64,000 nt of DNA from Patescibacteria group bacterium (lineage in GTDB: Bacteria > Patescibacteriota > Patescibacteriia > 2-12-FULL-60-25), in NCBI GenBank assembly GCA_031082005.1, contig JAVHLR010000001.1, positions 439,251-503,250 of the forward strand. Direction: 5' to 3'. Within the stretch, counting starts at the first letter, position 1. Each line of letters opens with the position of its first letter. Of the stretch, positions 51,171 through 59,355 are shown in pieces. The position numbers and the translations under genes were made by a program. Under the pieces are notes generated by a model. It did not search any database, was not told the DNA's origin, and saw only the letters and a program-made list of their open reading frames with translations.

Positions 51171-53525
51171 CTACATTATGCTTCCGCCTCGTCTTGTCTC
51201 TTCTTGACGCGATGCGCCCCTTAAATTCCTACCGACTGCTTTGCCGAACTTGCGGCCTCTCTGGCCAAGCAGGACTTCCTGTACCTTAGCGTTATATTCA
51301 AGCCCTGATTCCTTAGCTTTATCTAACGCATATGCCTTGAGATAGTTGACGATTGAAGTTTCTGCGCCTTCTTGTTCAGCTTGCAGGAATTTCGCCATCC
51401 GCACCGCCAAATCCTCATTCAGCAGCCCGAGATCCGGAATTCCGAGTATATCGAGTGCCTGGTCTCTACTCATTGGCTTGAGTGTAATTTCCATCGCTTT
51501 GTTGTGCAATCTCTCGCTTCGCAGTGCCGCAGGATTTAGGAGTTTGGAGAGCGACTGCTCGACTTGGGCTCGTGCTACGTCTGCCGCTTCTTCCAGATTT
51601 ACCCTAGCCTTCGCGCCCTTGCCTCTTAAGCGCTCTTTGATGTTGATTTTTGGTTTGTTCAGTTCGCTTAGATCGACGTCGAACGATGTTTCCGGAGTTT
51701 CTTCTTCCAGCCCGCTCAAATCGACATCTACCGATTCTGCTTCTTCCTGGTCGCGTTTAAGTTTTTCAGCCGCTGCTTCTTCGACTGTCTTGCCGTAATC
51801 CTCTGAAATCAGTTCGGCTTCCATTGCCGGACCCTGGTCTTGAAACCGTCTGGCTTTTGGTCGCGCCACCTCTCTAGATGCTATTCCTGTTGCCCTGCCG
51901 GAAGTCCTGCGGCTTTCTTCTCGTCCGGTTTCCAATGTCACTCCGACTCCGGCCTTGCCCGCTGGTTCCAGAAGGGGAGAACGTCTTAAACCTGCAGCTT
52001 TCTCCAACTTCGTCAGCTCTTTCTTAAGGCGTTCAATTTCTTTTGCGTCACCGGAAGGCAGGGCGGCTTGCACTTCTGCACTCTTGAATATCACCGCTAG
52101 AGCGTTATCGCGTTGCGCTTTAGTAGCGTTAGGCCACGATGAATAATATTCCTGTTTGCTGCCATCTGCAGCCGTGGCTTCGAGTTTGGTCGCTTGTACA
52201 CCGTATTGTCCAAGAATATCTTCCGTCATGTTGAAAGCTTGGCCTTGACCCAATATCTGTGATGACCAAGCTATCTTTTCCTGCATCTCGCGAGCTTCTT
52301 TACCTTCAGCCTCCCTTTCTGCGGTTTCTTTGGCTGCTTTATCATCGGCTTTCCGCTTTTCTTCAGCTTCAGCCTCCTGTTTTAATCTTAAAGCCTCTGC
52401 CTTCTTGGTTTCTTCGGCTGCTTCTTGTTGCTTGCGCGTTTCCGCGCTTCGTTCGCGTCTTTCAGCCAGGTCTGACTCATCTTCTGCCCTCAACGCAGCC
52501 AGCTCTTGTGCCCATTGGTTTCTTTGGGCTAATTTATCTGGTGATCCAGATGCTTCTTCCAGCTGTCGTTCAAGTAATTTGATGCGTGTGAATCTTTCTA
52601 ATGCCGATGATTTCGGTGCTTCGGGTGTTTTCTTAGGCTGCTCCATCATCTCTTCGCCCAGCATTTCACGTTCCAGGTTAGTAGCAGTCCTTTCTTTCAT
52701 CGTTATTGGCTGCATCGGGCTTAGATCGCTGATTGTATCTTCGATTTGGTTTATCCTGACTCCGACCGAATCCCAACGATCCAAGAGAGATCCTGCATTG
52801 TCATAACGCGCCGGTTCGTTGCCGGATATCCTTCCGAAGAAACCTCGAACGCCATTCACCATTCCTGCGTAAGCTGATTGTCCTCTGCGCCAAAGACGTT
52901 TTACGCCTGTTTCTGCAGCGACTTCGCTTATTTCTTTGCCGGTCAGCTGTTCGATACGTTGTGAGAGTTGGCTGTGCTCTTTTTCTCTTCGGTTGAATTC
53001 CGCTTGAAGGGATTTGAGCGCTTTGTTTGCGCTTTCAGCTGGTCTTGTGGCTCCTCTCGAAAATTTTTCCTGGAGCATTTGTCCTAACATTTCAGAGTCA
53101 TATACCTTGTCTTTCCGTACAGCCTCTTGCATGACCTCTGTCACCGCTGTCCTTACTCTATCGACACCGGCTTTTTTTTCTTCAAGTTGCTGTATCGTTT
53201 CCGGATCCGCTCCGCTTTGGATCTGCTTGTCATAAGCCTCTGACAGAGCCTCCAGGTCATCGTTTACTTGGCTAAGTTTGTCGTAATCTACACTCTCAAG
53301 CGTCATCACCATGGCTTCGGGATTCGACAAACCTGTCTGTATCCCTATGTCTTTCTTTATCTTGCGTAACGCTGCTGCGGCTTCTTTCTCGTCATTACGC
53401 TGCATCGCGGCAAGCTGCTTTTGATCCAAGCCTGTCCGTGATCGCGCGTCAGCACCGCGTCCTGGTTGGGGAACCCTCTCCTGCGCAGCGCCGGTTGCGC
53501 CACCTTCGTAATGATTTTTTGCCAT
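51171..53525 (-). CDS. Large charged coiled-coil protein, unknown
   Basis: A 784-aa soluble protein dominated by Ala/Glu/Lys/Arg helices. Coiled coils are likely at about 60-190 and 310-420 (KKAEALRLKQEAEAEEKRK and similar). Two acidic motifs, VDVDLSGLEEE and FDVDLSELNK, lie near residues 600-630; a related DVDLGGL is in the 878-aa protein at 16 kb. The C-terminus is basic and Gly-rich (GQRGRKFGKAVGRNLRG). It has no signal peptide or membrane segment. It is possibly structural or scaffolding; no family is recognised. Confidence 0.72.
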   Translation of the reverse strand: MAKNHYEGGATGAAQERVPQPGRGADARSRTGLDQKQLAAMQRNDEKEAAAALRKIKKDIGIQTGLSNPEAMVMTLESVDYDKLSQVNDDLEALSEAYDKQIQSGADPETIQQLEEKKAGVDRVRTAVTEVMQEAVRKDKVYDSEMLGQMLQEKFSRGATRPAESANKALKSLQAEFNRREKEHSQLSQRIEQLTGKEISEVAAETGVKRLWRRGQSAYAGMVNGVRGFFGRISGNEPARYDNAGSLLDRWDSVGVRINQIEDTISDLSPMQPITMKERTATNLEREMLGEEMMEQPKKTPEAPKSSALERFTRIKLLERQLEEASGSPDKLAQRNQWAQELAALRAEDESDLAERRERSAETRKQQEAAEETKKAEALRLKQEAEAEEKRKADDKAAKETAEREAEGKEAREMQEKIAWSSQILGQGQAFNMTEDILGQYGVQATKLEATAADGSKQEYYSSWPNATKAQRDNALAVIFKSAEVQAALPSGDAKEIERLKKELTKLEKAAGLRRSPLLEPAGKAGVGVTLETGREESRRTSGRATGIASREVARPKARRFQDQGPAMEAELISEDYGKTVEEAAAEKLKRDQEEAESVDVDLSGLEEETPETSFDVDLSELNKPKINIKERLRGKGAKARVNLEEAADVARAQVEQSLSKLLNPAALRSERLHNKAMEITLKPMSRDQALDILGIPDLGLLNEDLAVRMAKFLQAEQEGAETSIVNYLKAYALDKAKESGLEYNAKVQEVLLGQRGRKFGKAVGRNLRGASRQEETRRGGSIM

Positions 53526-53548
53526 ATATAAAAATGTTGTTCGGCAGA

Positions 53549-53554
53549 ATTATA
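53549..53554 (-). promoter_or_regulatory. -10 box of the 784-aa coiled-coil gene
   Basis: TATAAT on the minus strand, 23 nt before the ATG at 53525. It follows directly on the rplT terminator. Confidence 0.5.
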
Positions 53555-53559
53555 TCACA

Positions 53560-53587
53560 AAAGCTCCGCTTAACACAGCGGAGCTTT
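53560..53587 (-). terminator. Terminator after rplT
   Basis: AAAGCTCCGCT / AGCGGAGCTTT with a 6-nt loop and a short T run on the minus strand. Confidence 0.75.
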
Positions 53588-53607
53588 CTGAATTGTTGAT
53601 AACTTTT

Positions 53608-53946
53608 TTATGCCTTGGCGATCTTTTCGAAAACGGCCGGGTAAAGACGTGCGATTTCTGACAGGGATTTTCTGTCTAAAGCGACATTTTTCTTTTTGAG
53701 GTCGCTGATGATGGTGCTGTATTTCAACCCCAAGACTTTTGCTGCTGCGCCGATGCGCGTCTGTTGTAGTCTGCGGTTGTTGCGCTTTTTCAGCTTACGG
53801 CCGACGTACGCGTTGACGCCTGCTTTTGTGGCGGCGACTTTGGCCAAAGTGATCTTGGATTTGCGCCCCCACATCATGCCCTTGGTACGGGCGAGGATAT
53901 TCTTGCGGCGTTTTATGCGGTGCGTTCCGCGTTTTACTCTCGGCAT
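53608..53946 (-). CDS. rplT: Ribosomal protein bL20
   Basis: A 112-aa protein with the canonical basic start MPRVKRGTHRIKRRKNIL, the L20 core (AYVGRKLKKRNNRRLQQTRI), and the ending LARLYPAVF-like. It is the last gene of the infC-rpmI-rplT operon. It assembles early into the large subunit and in many bacteria represses its own operon. Confidence 0.97.
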   Translation of the reverse strand: MPRVKRGTHRIKRRKNILARTKGMMWGRKSKITLAKVAATKAGVNAYVGRKLKKRNNRRLQQTRIGAAAKVLGLKYSTIISDLKKKNVALDRKSLSEIARLYPAVFEKIAKA

Positions 53947-53993
53947 ATCATTAGATAAGTAGTCAGTAGTAAATAGTCTATGGTAGGGGACGT

Positions 53994-54173
53994 TTAAGCC
54001 TGTTGCTTGAGGACTTTGGCGAACGTCCCGCCCAAAGTCAAATCACGACGCTTGTTGCGCGTTACCTTGGAGCTCTCACGGCTATTGAAGTGATCTTGCC
54101 CGCCTTTGCGCTTCAGGATCTTGCCGTTTTTCGTGACCTTCACTCGCTTGGTCATCATTTTTCTCGTTTTCAT
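53994..54173 (-). CDS. rpmI: Ribosomal protein bL35
   Basis: A 59-aa ORF on the minus strand. It reads MKTRKMMTKRVKVTKNGKIL and then KRKGGQDHFNSRESSKVTRN, matching the bL35 pattern MKTKKSAAKRFKVTGSGKI...H.....S...R. It lies between infC and rplT as expected. It has a short C-terminal extension ending LKQQA. Confidence 0.93.
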   Translation of the reverse strand: MKTRKMMTKRVKVTKNGKILKRKGGQDHFNSRESSKVTRNKRRDLTLGGTFAKVLKQQA

Positions 54174-54290
54174 AACGTGATTTGTTGGGTGTCGAAATTT
54201 ATAGGTTTCCTATCGGTTACGGGTTTTTATCATGTCTTTACGGAAAAAGCAAGAATAACGTCCTATTGCATCTCGGATGAGCCGATAAAA

Positions 54291-54845
54291 TCAAGATTTT
54301 CGGCCAACTATGGTCGAAACCAGCCCGCCCTGGCGCATTATCGGCTGTTCGATGTAAAGCTCGTAAGTCACGGTAATCGCTGCTACGAATTCACGTATCC
54401 GCTGCTCGGCGAGCTCGCCATGAGCCTTTTCGCGCCCGCGCAGGATAATCTCGATTTTTAATTTATCTCCTTCTTCAAGGAATTTGAGCGCTTGTTTCTT
54501 CCGCACGTCAATATCATGGGCACCCATTTTGACCGAGAGGCGGATTCCCTTGACCTCGACCTTCTTGGCATGTGCCTTCTGTGCGCGCTGTTCTTTTGCC
54601 TTCTGGTATTTGAAGGTTCCGTAATCCAGGAACTTACAGACCGGCGGGTTCTCTTTTGGCGAGACTTCGACCAGGTCATGCTCGCGCTCGCGTGCCAACT
54701 TCAGTGCATCGAAGGTTTTCAGTACTCCTAAGAATTTCCCGTTCTCGTCGATGACTCTGACTTCCGGCACGCGGATCTGTTCGTTGGCTCGGTATTCTTG
54801 TCCTACGGGTTTTACGAAATTTTTTCGTTTATAATGGATGCGCAT
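54291..54845 (-). CDS. infC: Translation initiation factor IF-3
   Basis: A 184-aa protein with the IF3 N-domain (YRANEQIRVPEVRVIDENGK, DLVEVSPKENPPVCKFLDYG), linker and C-domain (RLSVKMGAHDIDVRKKQA, IEIILRGREKAHGELA). The start is an ATG at 54845, not the AUU/AUC used for autoregulation in many bacteria. It is first in the operon with rpmI and rplT; a 117-nt gap to rpmI shows no ORF. Confidence 0.96.
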   Translation of the reverse strand: MRIHYKRKNFVKPVGQEYRANEQIRVPEVRVIDENGKFLGVLKTFDALKLAREREHDLVEVSPKENPPVCKFLDYGTFKYQKAKEQRAQKAHAKKVEVKGIRLSVKMGAHDIDVRKKQALKFLEEGDKLKIEIILRGREKAHGELAEQRIREFVAAITVTYELYIEQPIMRQGGLVSTIVGRKS

Positions 54846-54877
54846 TTAAGTGAAAATTCTAATTACGGATGTCAAAC

Positions 54878-54902
54878 CACGAATAGTCGTCGGCTATTCG
54901 TG
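54878..54902. promoter_or_regulatory. Hairpin between ssrA and infC
   Basis: CACGAATAG / CTATTCGTG with a 7-nt loop. It could end the tmRNA transcript (no T run) or sit in the infC leader. Confidence 0.35.
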
Positions 54903-54988
54903 CTTCAATGATCTTAGTTTGGCATTCGTAATTCGACATTTTGATTTATTCTGCCCCCACGTCGCCCGATTCATCGAGCGAAGTGGGA

Positions 54989-55386
54989 TGGTGGAGATGG
55001 GGGGAGTTGCACCCCCGTCCGAAGCGGGACTTCAACGTCTTCATGCACAGGCTTGTTCCGTTCGTTGTTTCGGCTTATCGGGTAAAACGGACAAGATCGA
55101 TAAGTCTAGACAGACGCCAGTTTCAGACGGAACGGCCTGTCGGCGTTCCGGCTATATCCCGAAGTATGGCGCTCACATCCTCTATGTCGGGAACACGGAG
55201 GAGGAACGGGCCGGTCGCGTTTAGGCGAGGGCCATTGCAGGGGAAGAGACGCGGAATGCCGAAGCGATCGCGGTCTTCACCTTCGAAATAACATTGGCAG
55301 TTATCTCATTTGGGATGGTTTTATGAGTCGTCCCGGCTCAGCCTGCAGACTGTCAAAGGTGCCGTCCGTCAAAGCTCGTCATCCCC
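54989..55386 (-). ncRNA. ssrA: tmRNA (SsrA)
   Basis: 398 nt on the minus strand. The 5' end GGGGATGACGAGCTTTGACG matches the tmRNA start. It pairs with the 3' end CATCTCCACCA, preceded by a tRNA-like T arm with 5-bp GGGGG/CCCCC stem and loop TGCAACT. The tag frame runs 55298-55221: it begins at GCC with ANVISKVKT, ends AMALA before TAA, and is 25 residues long. Pseudoknot-capable segments follow (TTATCGATCTTG, CCCGATAAG). It rescues stalled ribosomes with SmpB, whose gene lies just upstream on the same strand. Confidence 0.93.
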
Positions 55387-55420
55387 TCATTGAACCACCC
55401 GTAGCCTTAGCAAAGGGTGG

Positions 55421-55891
55421 CTATTCCACGTCCTCGCCGCGCATGACGCGGTGGGCTTGGCGGTCTAGCTCGCGCGACTTGATGTGTTCGCGCTTGTCAT
55501 GGGCTTTTCGTCCTCGGCATAAGCCAAAGGACAGCTTGATCTGACGGCCAGAAGCATACAGCGAAAAAGGCACTAATGTCAAGCCTTTTTCTTGGATTTT
55601 GCCTGCTAAATAGCGCAGTTCTTTCTTGTGGACCAGCACCTTCCGGCTACGGATGGGATCATAGCCCTCCGACTTGCCGGCTTTGCTGTAGGGTTTTATA
55701 TGCGTCCCTGGCAGCCATAATTCGCCCCCATGAAACACCAGATACGAACCATCGAGCTTAGCGCCGCCCTCCCTGATCGATTTTGTTTCGCCTCCGGTCA
55801 AAACCAAACCGCCCTGAAATTTCTCCAAGGTTTCGTAGTCATGTCTGGCTTTGCGGTTTTCCGCGAAGTTTTTTGGCGCCACCTGCGTCAT
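55421..55891 (-). CDS. smpB: SsrA-binding protein SmpB
   Basis: A 156-aa protein with the SmpB core: FAENRKARHDYETLEKFQGG, LVLTGGETKSIREG, LDGSYLVFHGGELWLPGTHI, and a basic C-terminal tail. It binds tmRNA and delivers it to stalled ribosomes. Its stop is 34 nt before the 5' end of ssrA on the same strand, so the two may share a transcript. Confidence 0.97.
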   Translation of the reverse strand: MTQVAPKNFAENRKARHDYETLEKFQGGLVLTGGETKSIREGGAKLDGSYLVFHGGELWLPGTHIKPYSKAGKSEGYDPIRSRKVLVHKKELRYLAGKIQEKGLTLVPFSLYASGRQIKLSFGLCRGRKAHDKREHIKSRELDRQAHRVMRGEDVE

Positions 55892-56040
55892 CTTTTTCCC
55901 TTAAATGCTGGCTACTGAATGCTTATTGCCTCCGCACAGCATACTTTAGCCAATAAAGGTTGACAAATTATGCTCAAACCGGGTTTTGATGCGTGAATCC
56001 GATGTTGCTCTTGCGACGAACGATGTATAAACTGTGGAGC

Positions 56041-56757
56041 ATGAAACAAATTTCACGCCGCAAGCTATTGGATCAGATCGTTGAGCGTTATAGGGACGAC
56101 AAGAACGTCAAAGCTGTTTTGATCGGCGGCAGTATGGCACGCGGGGAGGAGAACGTGTTTTCCGATTTCGACATCATCCTCATCGTCAAGGAAAAGACGA
56201 ATTACGTACGATTCCATACTCAAGATGTTTTCATTGAAGTCGACTCGATAACGTTGGTTGAAGTCAGACAGCGCTTGAAGGCCACCCCTGAAGTATATTT
56301 TTCGTTGACCGAGAGCAAGGCTCTGTGGGATCCGGAAGGCTTACACCGCAGAATCCTTGAGTTGCTCAAAGCTTTCCATGAATCGTACAAAGTAGCTGAA
56401 CTTACGAAAGCGGATTTGTTCATCAAGTCGGTCAATAGCTGTAATAAGCTTGCCGCAGCCTTGGAGAGCAGGGATGATTTCTTGATCGCTTACCACACTG
56501 CATTGGCTTTGAACGTGTTTTATCCCGCGGTCTTTGCCCTGGCTGACGAAATTGCTCCTCCTATGACCCACGCCTGGAAATTCATCTCTGGTTCACCTGC
56601 GACTCCGGTTGAATATACTCGTTTCCGTCGCGCCTTAGGGGCCGGTCGGGTTGGCGATAGCGGCAAGCTGATGCTTAAGATGATGAAGGGTCTGTCAGGG
56701 CAGCTTGAGCCAAGCATCCATAGGTTCAAGAAATTTTATAAGGAGTGGAGGGTTTGA
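56041..56757 (+). CDS. Nucleotidyltransferase-fold protein
   Basis: A 238-aa protein started at 56041 (MKQISRRKLL), with TATAAA about 9 nt upstream; a longer start at 55993 is possible. The minimal nucleotidyltransferase motif GGSMARGEENVFSDFDIILIV gives G-S-x(2)-R-G and the D-x-D metal pair; this is written in two parts: GGSMARGEENV and FSDFDIILIV. The C-terminal half is helical (SVNSCNKLAAALESRDDF), like MNT-HEPN or aminoglycoside adenylyltransferases. It transfers nucleotides to an unknown target. Confidence 0.78.
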   Translation: MKQISRRKLLDQIVERYRDDKNVKAVLIGGSMARGEENVFSDFDIILIVKEKTNYVRFHTQDVFIEVDSITLVEVRQRLKATPEVYFSLTESKALWDPEGLHRRILELLKAFHESYKVAELTKADLFIKSVNSCNKLAAALESRDDFLIAYHTALALNVFYPAVFALADEIAPPMTHAWKFISGSPATPVEYTRFRRALGAGRVGDSGKLMLKMMKGLSGQLEPSIHRFKKFYKEWRV

Positions 56758-56896
56758 AGGATGGATTTATTTATCAGGTTTAAGAACAAAAATAGTGTTC
56801 AACGTATGTAAGGGAGCACTTGCCATTTTTCTGATGTTTGTTAAGCTCCATGTGCTCTTTCGAGTCGGGAGAGAAACTCTCACAGGAGTCCGTATC

Positions 56897-57103
56897 ATGG
56901 CGAAGCAAGACAAGACAGAGGCGACGGCGACCACCCAGCAAGACATCGTGACCCTTTCGTGCGGTGTGCAAGGGTGTTGCCCCACGGTCGACTTCACCGA
57001 AAAAGAGTCGGTCACGATCCGTGACGACTTCGGTGGCTGCGTCAAGCTGACTGCCGCCCAGTGGCAGGCACTCGCAGCTCTCGCGACCACGAGGTCAACC
57101 TAG
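56897..57103 (+). CDS. Cys-containing small peptide, candidate radical-SAM substrate
   Basis: A 68-aa protein with SD AGGAG 8 nt before the ATG at 56897. The N-terminal 20 residues are hydrophilic and leader-like (MAKQDKTEATATTQQDIVTL). Then come C22, C27 and C28 in SCGVQGCCPTVDF, a strand ESVTIRDDFGG, C48, and a helix LTAAQWQALAAL. A stem-loop and a radical SAM/SPASM gene follow immediately. The end pattern loosely recalls DUF397-type proteins (VRDS...FT..EW..F). A ribosomally made, modified peptide is an inference; a small metal-binding protein is the alternative. Confidence 0.6.
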   Translation: MAKQDKTEATATTQQDIVTLSCGVQGCCPTVDFTEKESVTIRDDFGGCVKLTAAQWQALAALATTRST

Positions 57104-57130
57104 ACGCGTATCTCTTCGCGTCTGCTACTT

Positions 57131-57160
57131 GCAGGCTCCCAGTCTCACTTGGGAGCCTGC
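57131..57160 (+). terminator. Attenuator-like hairpin between peptide and radical SAM genes
   Basis: GCAGGCTCCCA / TGGGAGCCTGC, an 11-bp stem, followed by AATTTCGTTT. It lies between the peptide stop and the SD of the radical SAM gene. A hairpin here commonly makes a precursor mRNA more abundant than the enzyme mRNA. Confidence 0.65.
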
Positions 57161-57182
57161 AATTTCGTTTAGGAAGGCTGTC

Positions 57183-58511
57183 ATGAGTATTCGTTTTTCC
57201 AGATACCTACGCCAACGTGTGAGGGAAGGCATCGTAGCCGTATTCCATGAATTGCACCCCGTGCCCCTCTACCTGCCGGAAAAAGAGTGGGTGAGCATCA
57301 AAGGTGTAGCTGATCTGCCCGAGGGAATGTCGGTCGAACTGCGCCAGAGGCGCCTTATCGTCAGCGATGACAAAGATGACGTCTTGGAATATCAGCGCGC
57401 GGTGACGGAATTGAGGCATAAGCTCTCTAGGCCCAACATCCTTTACCTGAAGTTGGCTGATGACTGTAACTACGCCTGCTCATACTGCCCATGCGCAGAG
57501 TCCATCGTCGGCATTCGATTGTCCCTGGTGGACGCTCTATCCGGCGTCAGGCTGTGGCGCAGCCATCTCGCTGACTATCCTGGTTCAGACCTGAACCCCT
57601 ATGTCATCTTTTACGGCGGCGAGCCCTTGTTGAACCGTTCGGTTTTCTTGGGCGCCTTGCAGGAAGTCGGCTGCATGATCGCACGAGAGGAGCTGCCAAA
57701 AAACACCAAGCTCATGCTTGCGACCAATGGCGACTTGTTGGACGACGAGCTGATCGAAGCCTGCGCCAAGTGGGGTGTCGAAGTGGCGATCGGCCTCGAC
57801 GGATTACCCGGCTTAGAAGAAATGCTCCGGCTGGATAGGCAGGGTCATCCGACGTTCGACAGGAGCGTCGCGATCATCCGCCGATTGATCGAGTGCGGCA
57901 TAGTGGTGACCGTTTCCGTCAGTATCACTCCCGCAAACCTTGAGCGGCTGGCTGATGTGCCGGTATTCCTCGAATCGCTCGGCGTGAATCGGTTCGGATT
58001 CAATTTCCTGAAAGGATGTTGGGTGGCTAAAATGTTTCCGGGAGTGCCTCGCGAGGAGTACTACCTGCGGGCGTCACGTGCCATCATCGGATCCTTCCGT
58101 CGCCACGCGAGAACCGGATACGAGTACCAGATGGCGAGGAAGGTCGCGGCCTTCGAATCCCAAGAGTTCTTCCCGGTGGATTGTGCGTGCTACGGAAACC
58201 AGCTTGTCATCCGCGCGGACGGCAGAGTGGCGCATTGTCCTTTCCAGGATGAGACTTATGGCAGCGTGCTGGATTTGCAGGAATCGTTCCGCATACAGAA
58301 CCAGCCGCAGGTCAGGGAGCTTCAGGGGCGCCACATGCTTCTCCATCCGGAGAGCGAGCGTCGGGATTTCTTGGCGCTAAGTGGAGCGGGGTGCGCCTGG
58401 AGTAGCCACGAGGCGACCGGCGACAGCATGTCCGAGGACTCGGCGAGCAGCATCTTCGCCAGGGAGGTATTCGATGAGCTCATTTGGAGTAAGCTTGAGC
58501 GAAAGCCGTGA
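57183..58511 (+). CDS. Radical SAM/SPASM-type peptide-modifying enzyme
   Basis: A 442-aa protein started at 57183, SD AGGAAGG 6 nt upstream. The N-terminal domain (1-85) has a helix and strands (ELHPVPLYLPEKEW, LRQRRLIVSDDKDD) like those of SPASM peptide maturases. The [4Fe-4S] site is CNYACSYC (Cys 95, 99, 102), followed by YGGEPLLN (the GGEP motif) and TNGDLLDDEL. The C-terminal CACYGNQLVIRADGRVAHC supplies auxiliary-cluster cysteines of SPASM/Twitch type. It should modify a peptide through a 5'-deoxyadenosyl radical; the adjacent 68-aa peptide is the obvious candidate. It overlaps the next gene by 38 nt. Confidence 0.85.
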   Translation: MSIRFSRYLRQRVREGIVAVFHELHPVPLYLPEKEWVSIKGVADLPEGMSVELRQRRLIVSDDKDDVLEYQRAVTELRHKLSRPNILYLKLADDCNYACSYCPCAESIVGIRLSLVDALSGVRLWRSHLADYPGSDLNPYVIFYGGEPLLNRSVFLGALQEVGCMIAREELPKNTKLMLATNGDLLDDELIEACAKWGVEVAIGLDGLPGLEEMLRLDRQGHPTFDRSVAIIRRLIECGIVVTVSVSITPANLERLADVPVFLESLGVNRFGFNFLKGCWVAKMFPGVPREEYYLRASRAIIGSFRRHARTGYEYQMARKVAAFESQEFFPVDCACYGNQLVIRADGRVAHCPFQDETYGSVLDLQESFRIQNQPQVRELQGRHMLLHPESERRDFLALSGAGCAWSSHEATGDSMSEDSASSIFAREVFDELIWSKLERKP

Positions 58512-59313
58512 GGGAGCTCCGACAGTCGGCATCATCGGAGGTTCGGGCCTGGAGTCATTGCCGGGGCTCAAAGAGATAAGGCGCCTGAACCTGATCACGA
58601 AGTACGGTTACCCGTCTGACGAGGTTACGGTAGGGGAGTTGGAAGGCGTTTCGGTCGCCTTCATACCGCGCCACGGACGCGGACACAGTCTGCCGCCGCA
58701 CAAGGTCCCTTATCGTGCGAACATCGAGGCCTTGAAGATGGCCGGTGTGAAGCGCATCATCGGAACCTGCATAGTCGGCAGCTTGCAGCGTGAAATCCGG
58801 CCGGGCGCACTCGTCATACCTGACCAGTTCGTGGATCTCACGTGGGGCAGGGACGATACGTTCGCGCAGGACAATTCGTTCGTCCATCTTCCGATGGGCG
58901 AGCCGTATTGCATGAAGACGCGACAGCAGATTCTGGAGGTCTCGCTTGAAGCCGAAATCGACTTGGTCAAGGACGGCACGGTGGCTGTCATCCAAGGGCC
59001 ACGATTCTCGACGGCTGCAGAAAGCCGTTGGTTCTCGAGTCAGGGCTGGTCCATCATCAACATGACCCAATACCCGGAATGCTACTTCGCCAAGGAAGCT
59101 GGTCTCTGCTATGCGGCGATCGCGGCTGTGACGGATTATGCCGTCGGGCTCCAAGAGAGCCTAGTCTATGATCCCCGGAACATGGCAGACATGCTACGCA
59201 TGTTCAAGCAGGGAATCGAAAACACGCAGCGGGTAATCGTCGCGTTCCTCAACGCCCATGCTGACGAAGCGTGCGGTTGTGCGGATATAGTCGTACGGGC
59301 ACTCTATGAGTGA
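58474..59313 (+). CDS. Methylthioadenosine phosphorylase-family enzyme
   Basis: A 279-aa protein started at 58474 with SD GGGAGG 6-7 nt upstream. It has GIIGGSGLESL (phosphate loop), FIPRHGRGHSLPPHKVPYRA, ALKMAGVKRIIGTCIVGSLQ, GPRFSTAAES and MTQYPECYFAKEAGLCYA, all standard for the MTAP/MTIP branch of PNP enzymes. It cleaves MTA or related 5'-modified nucleosides. Translationally coupled to a radical SAM enzyme, it could remove 5'-deoxyadenosine, a by-product that inhibits such enzymes; that is inference. Confidence 0.88.
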   Translation: MSSFGVSLSESREGAPTVGIIGGSGLESLPGLKEIRRLNLITKYGYPSDEVTVGELEGVSVAFIPRHGRGHSLPPHKVPYRANIEALKMAGVKRIIGTCIVGSLQREIRPGALVIPDQFVDLTWGRDDTFAQDNSFVHLPMGEPYCMKTRQQILEVSLEAEIDLVKDGTVAVIQGPRFSTAAESRWFSSQGWSIINMTQYPECYFAKEAGLCYAAIAAVTDYAVGLQESLVYDPRNMADMLRMFKQGIENTQRVIVAFLNAHADEACGCADIVVRALYE

Positions 59314-59355
59314 TTTCACGCATCGACCGACGATCTGGTCGGCGTAGAAAGGTGT

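Noticed and set aside
54850-55544. Plus-strand ORFs between infC and smpB
   Set aside because: They overlap the tmRNA gene and the end of smpB, and have no protein features.
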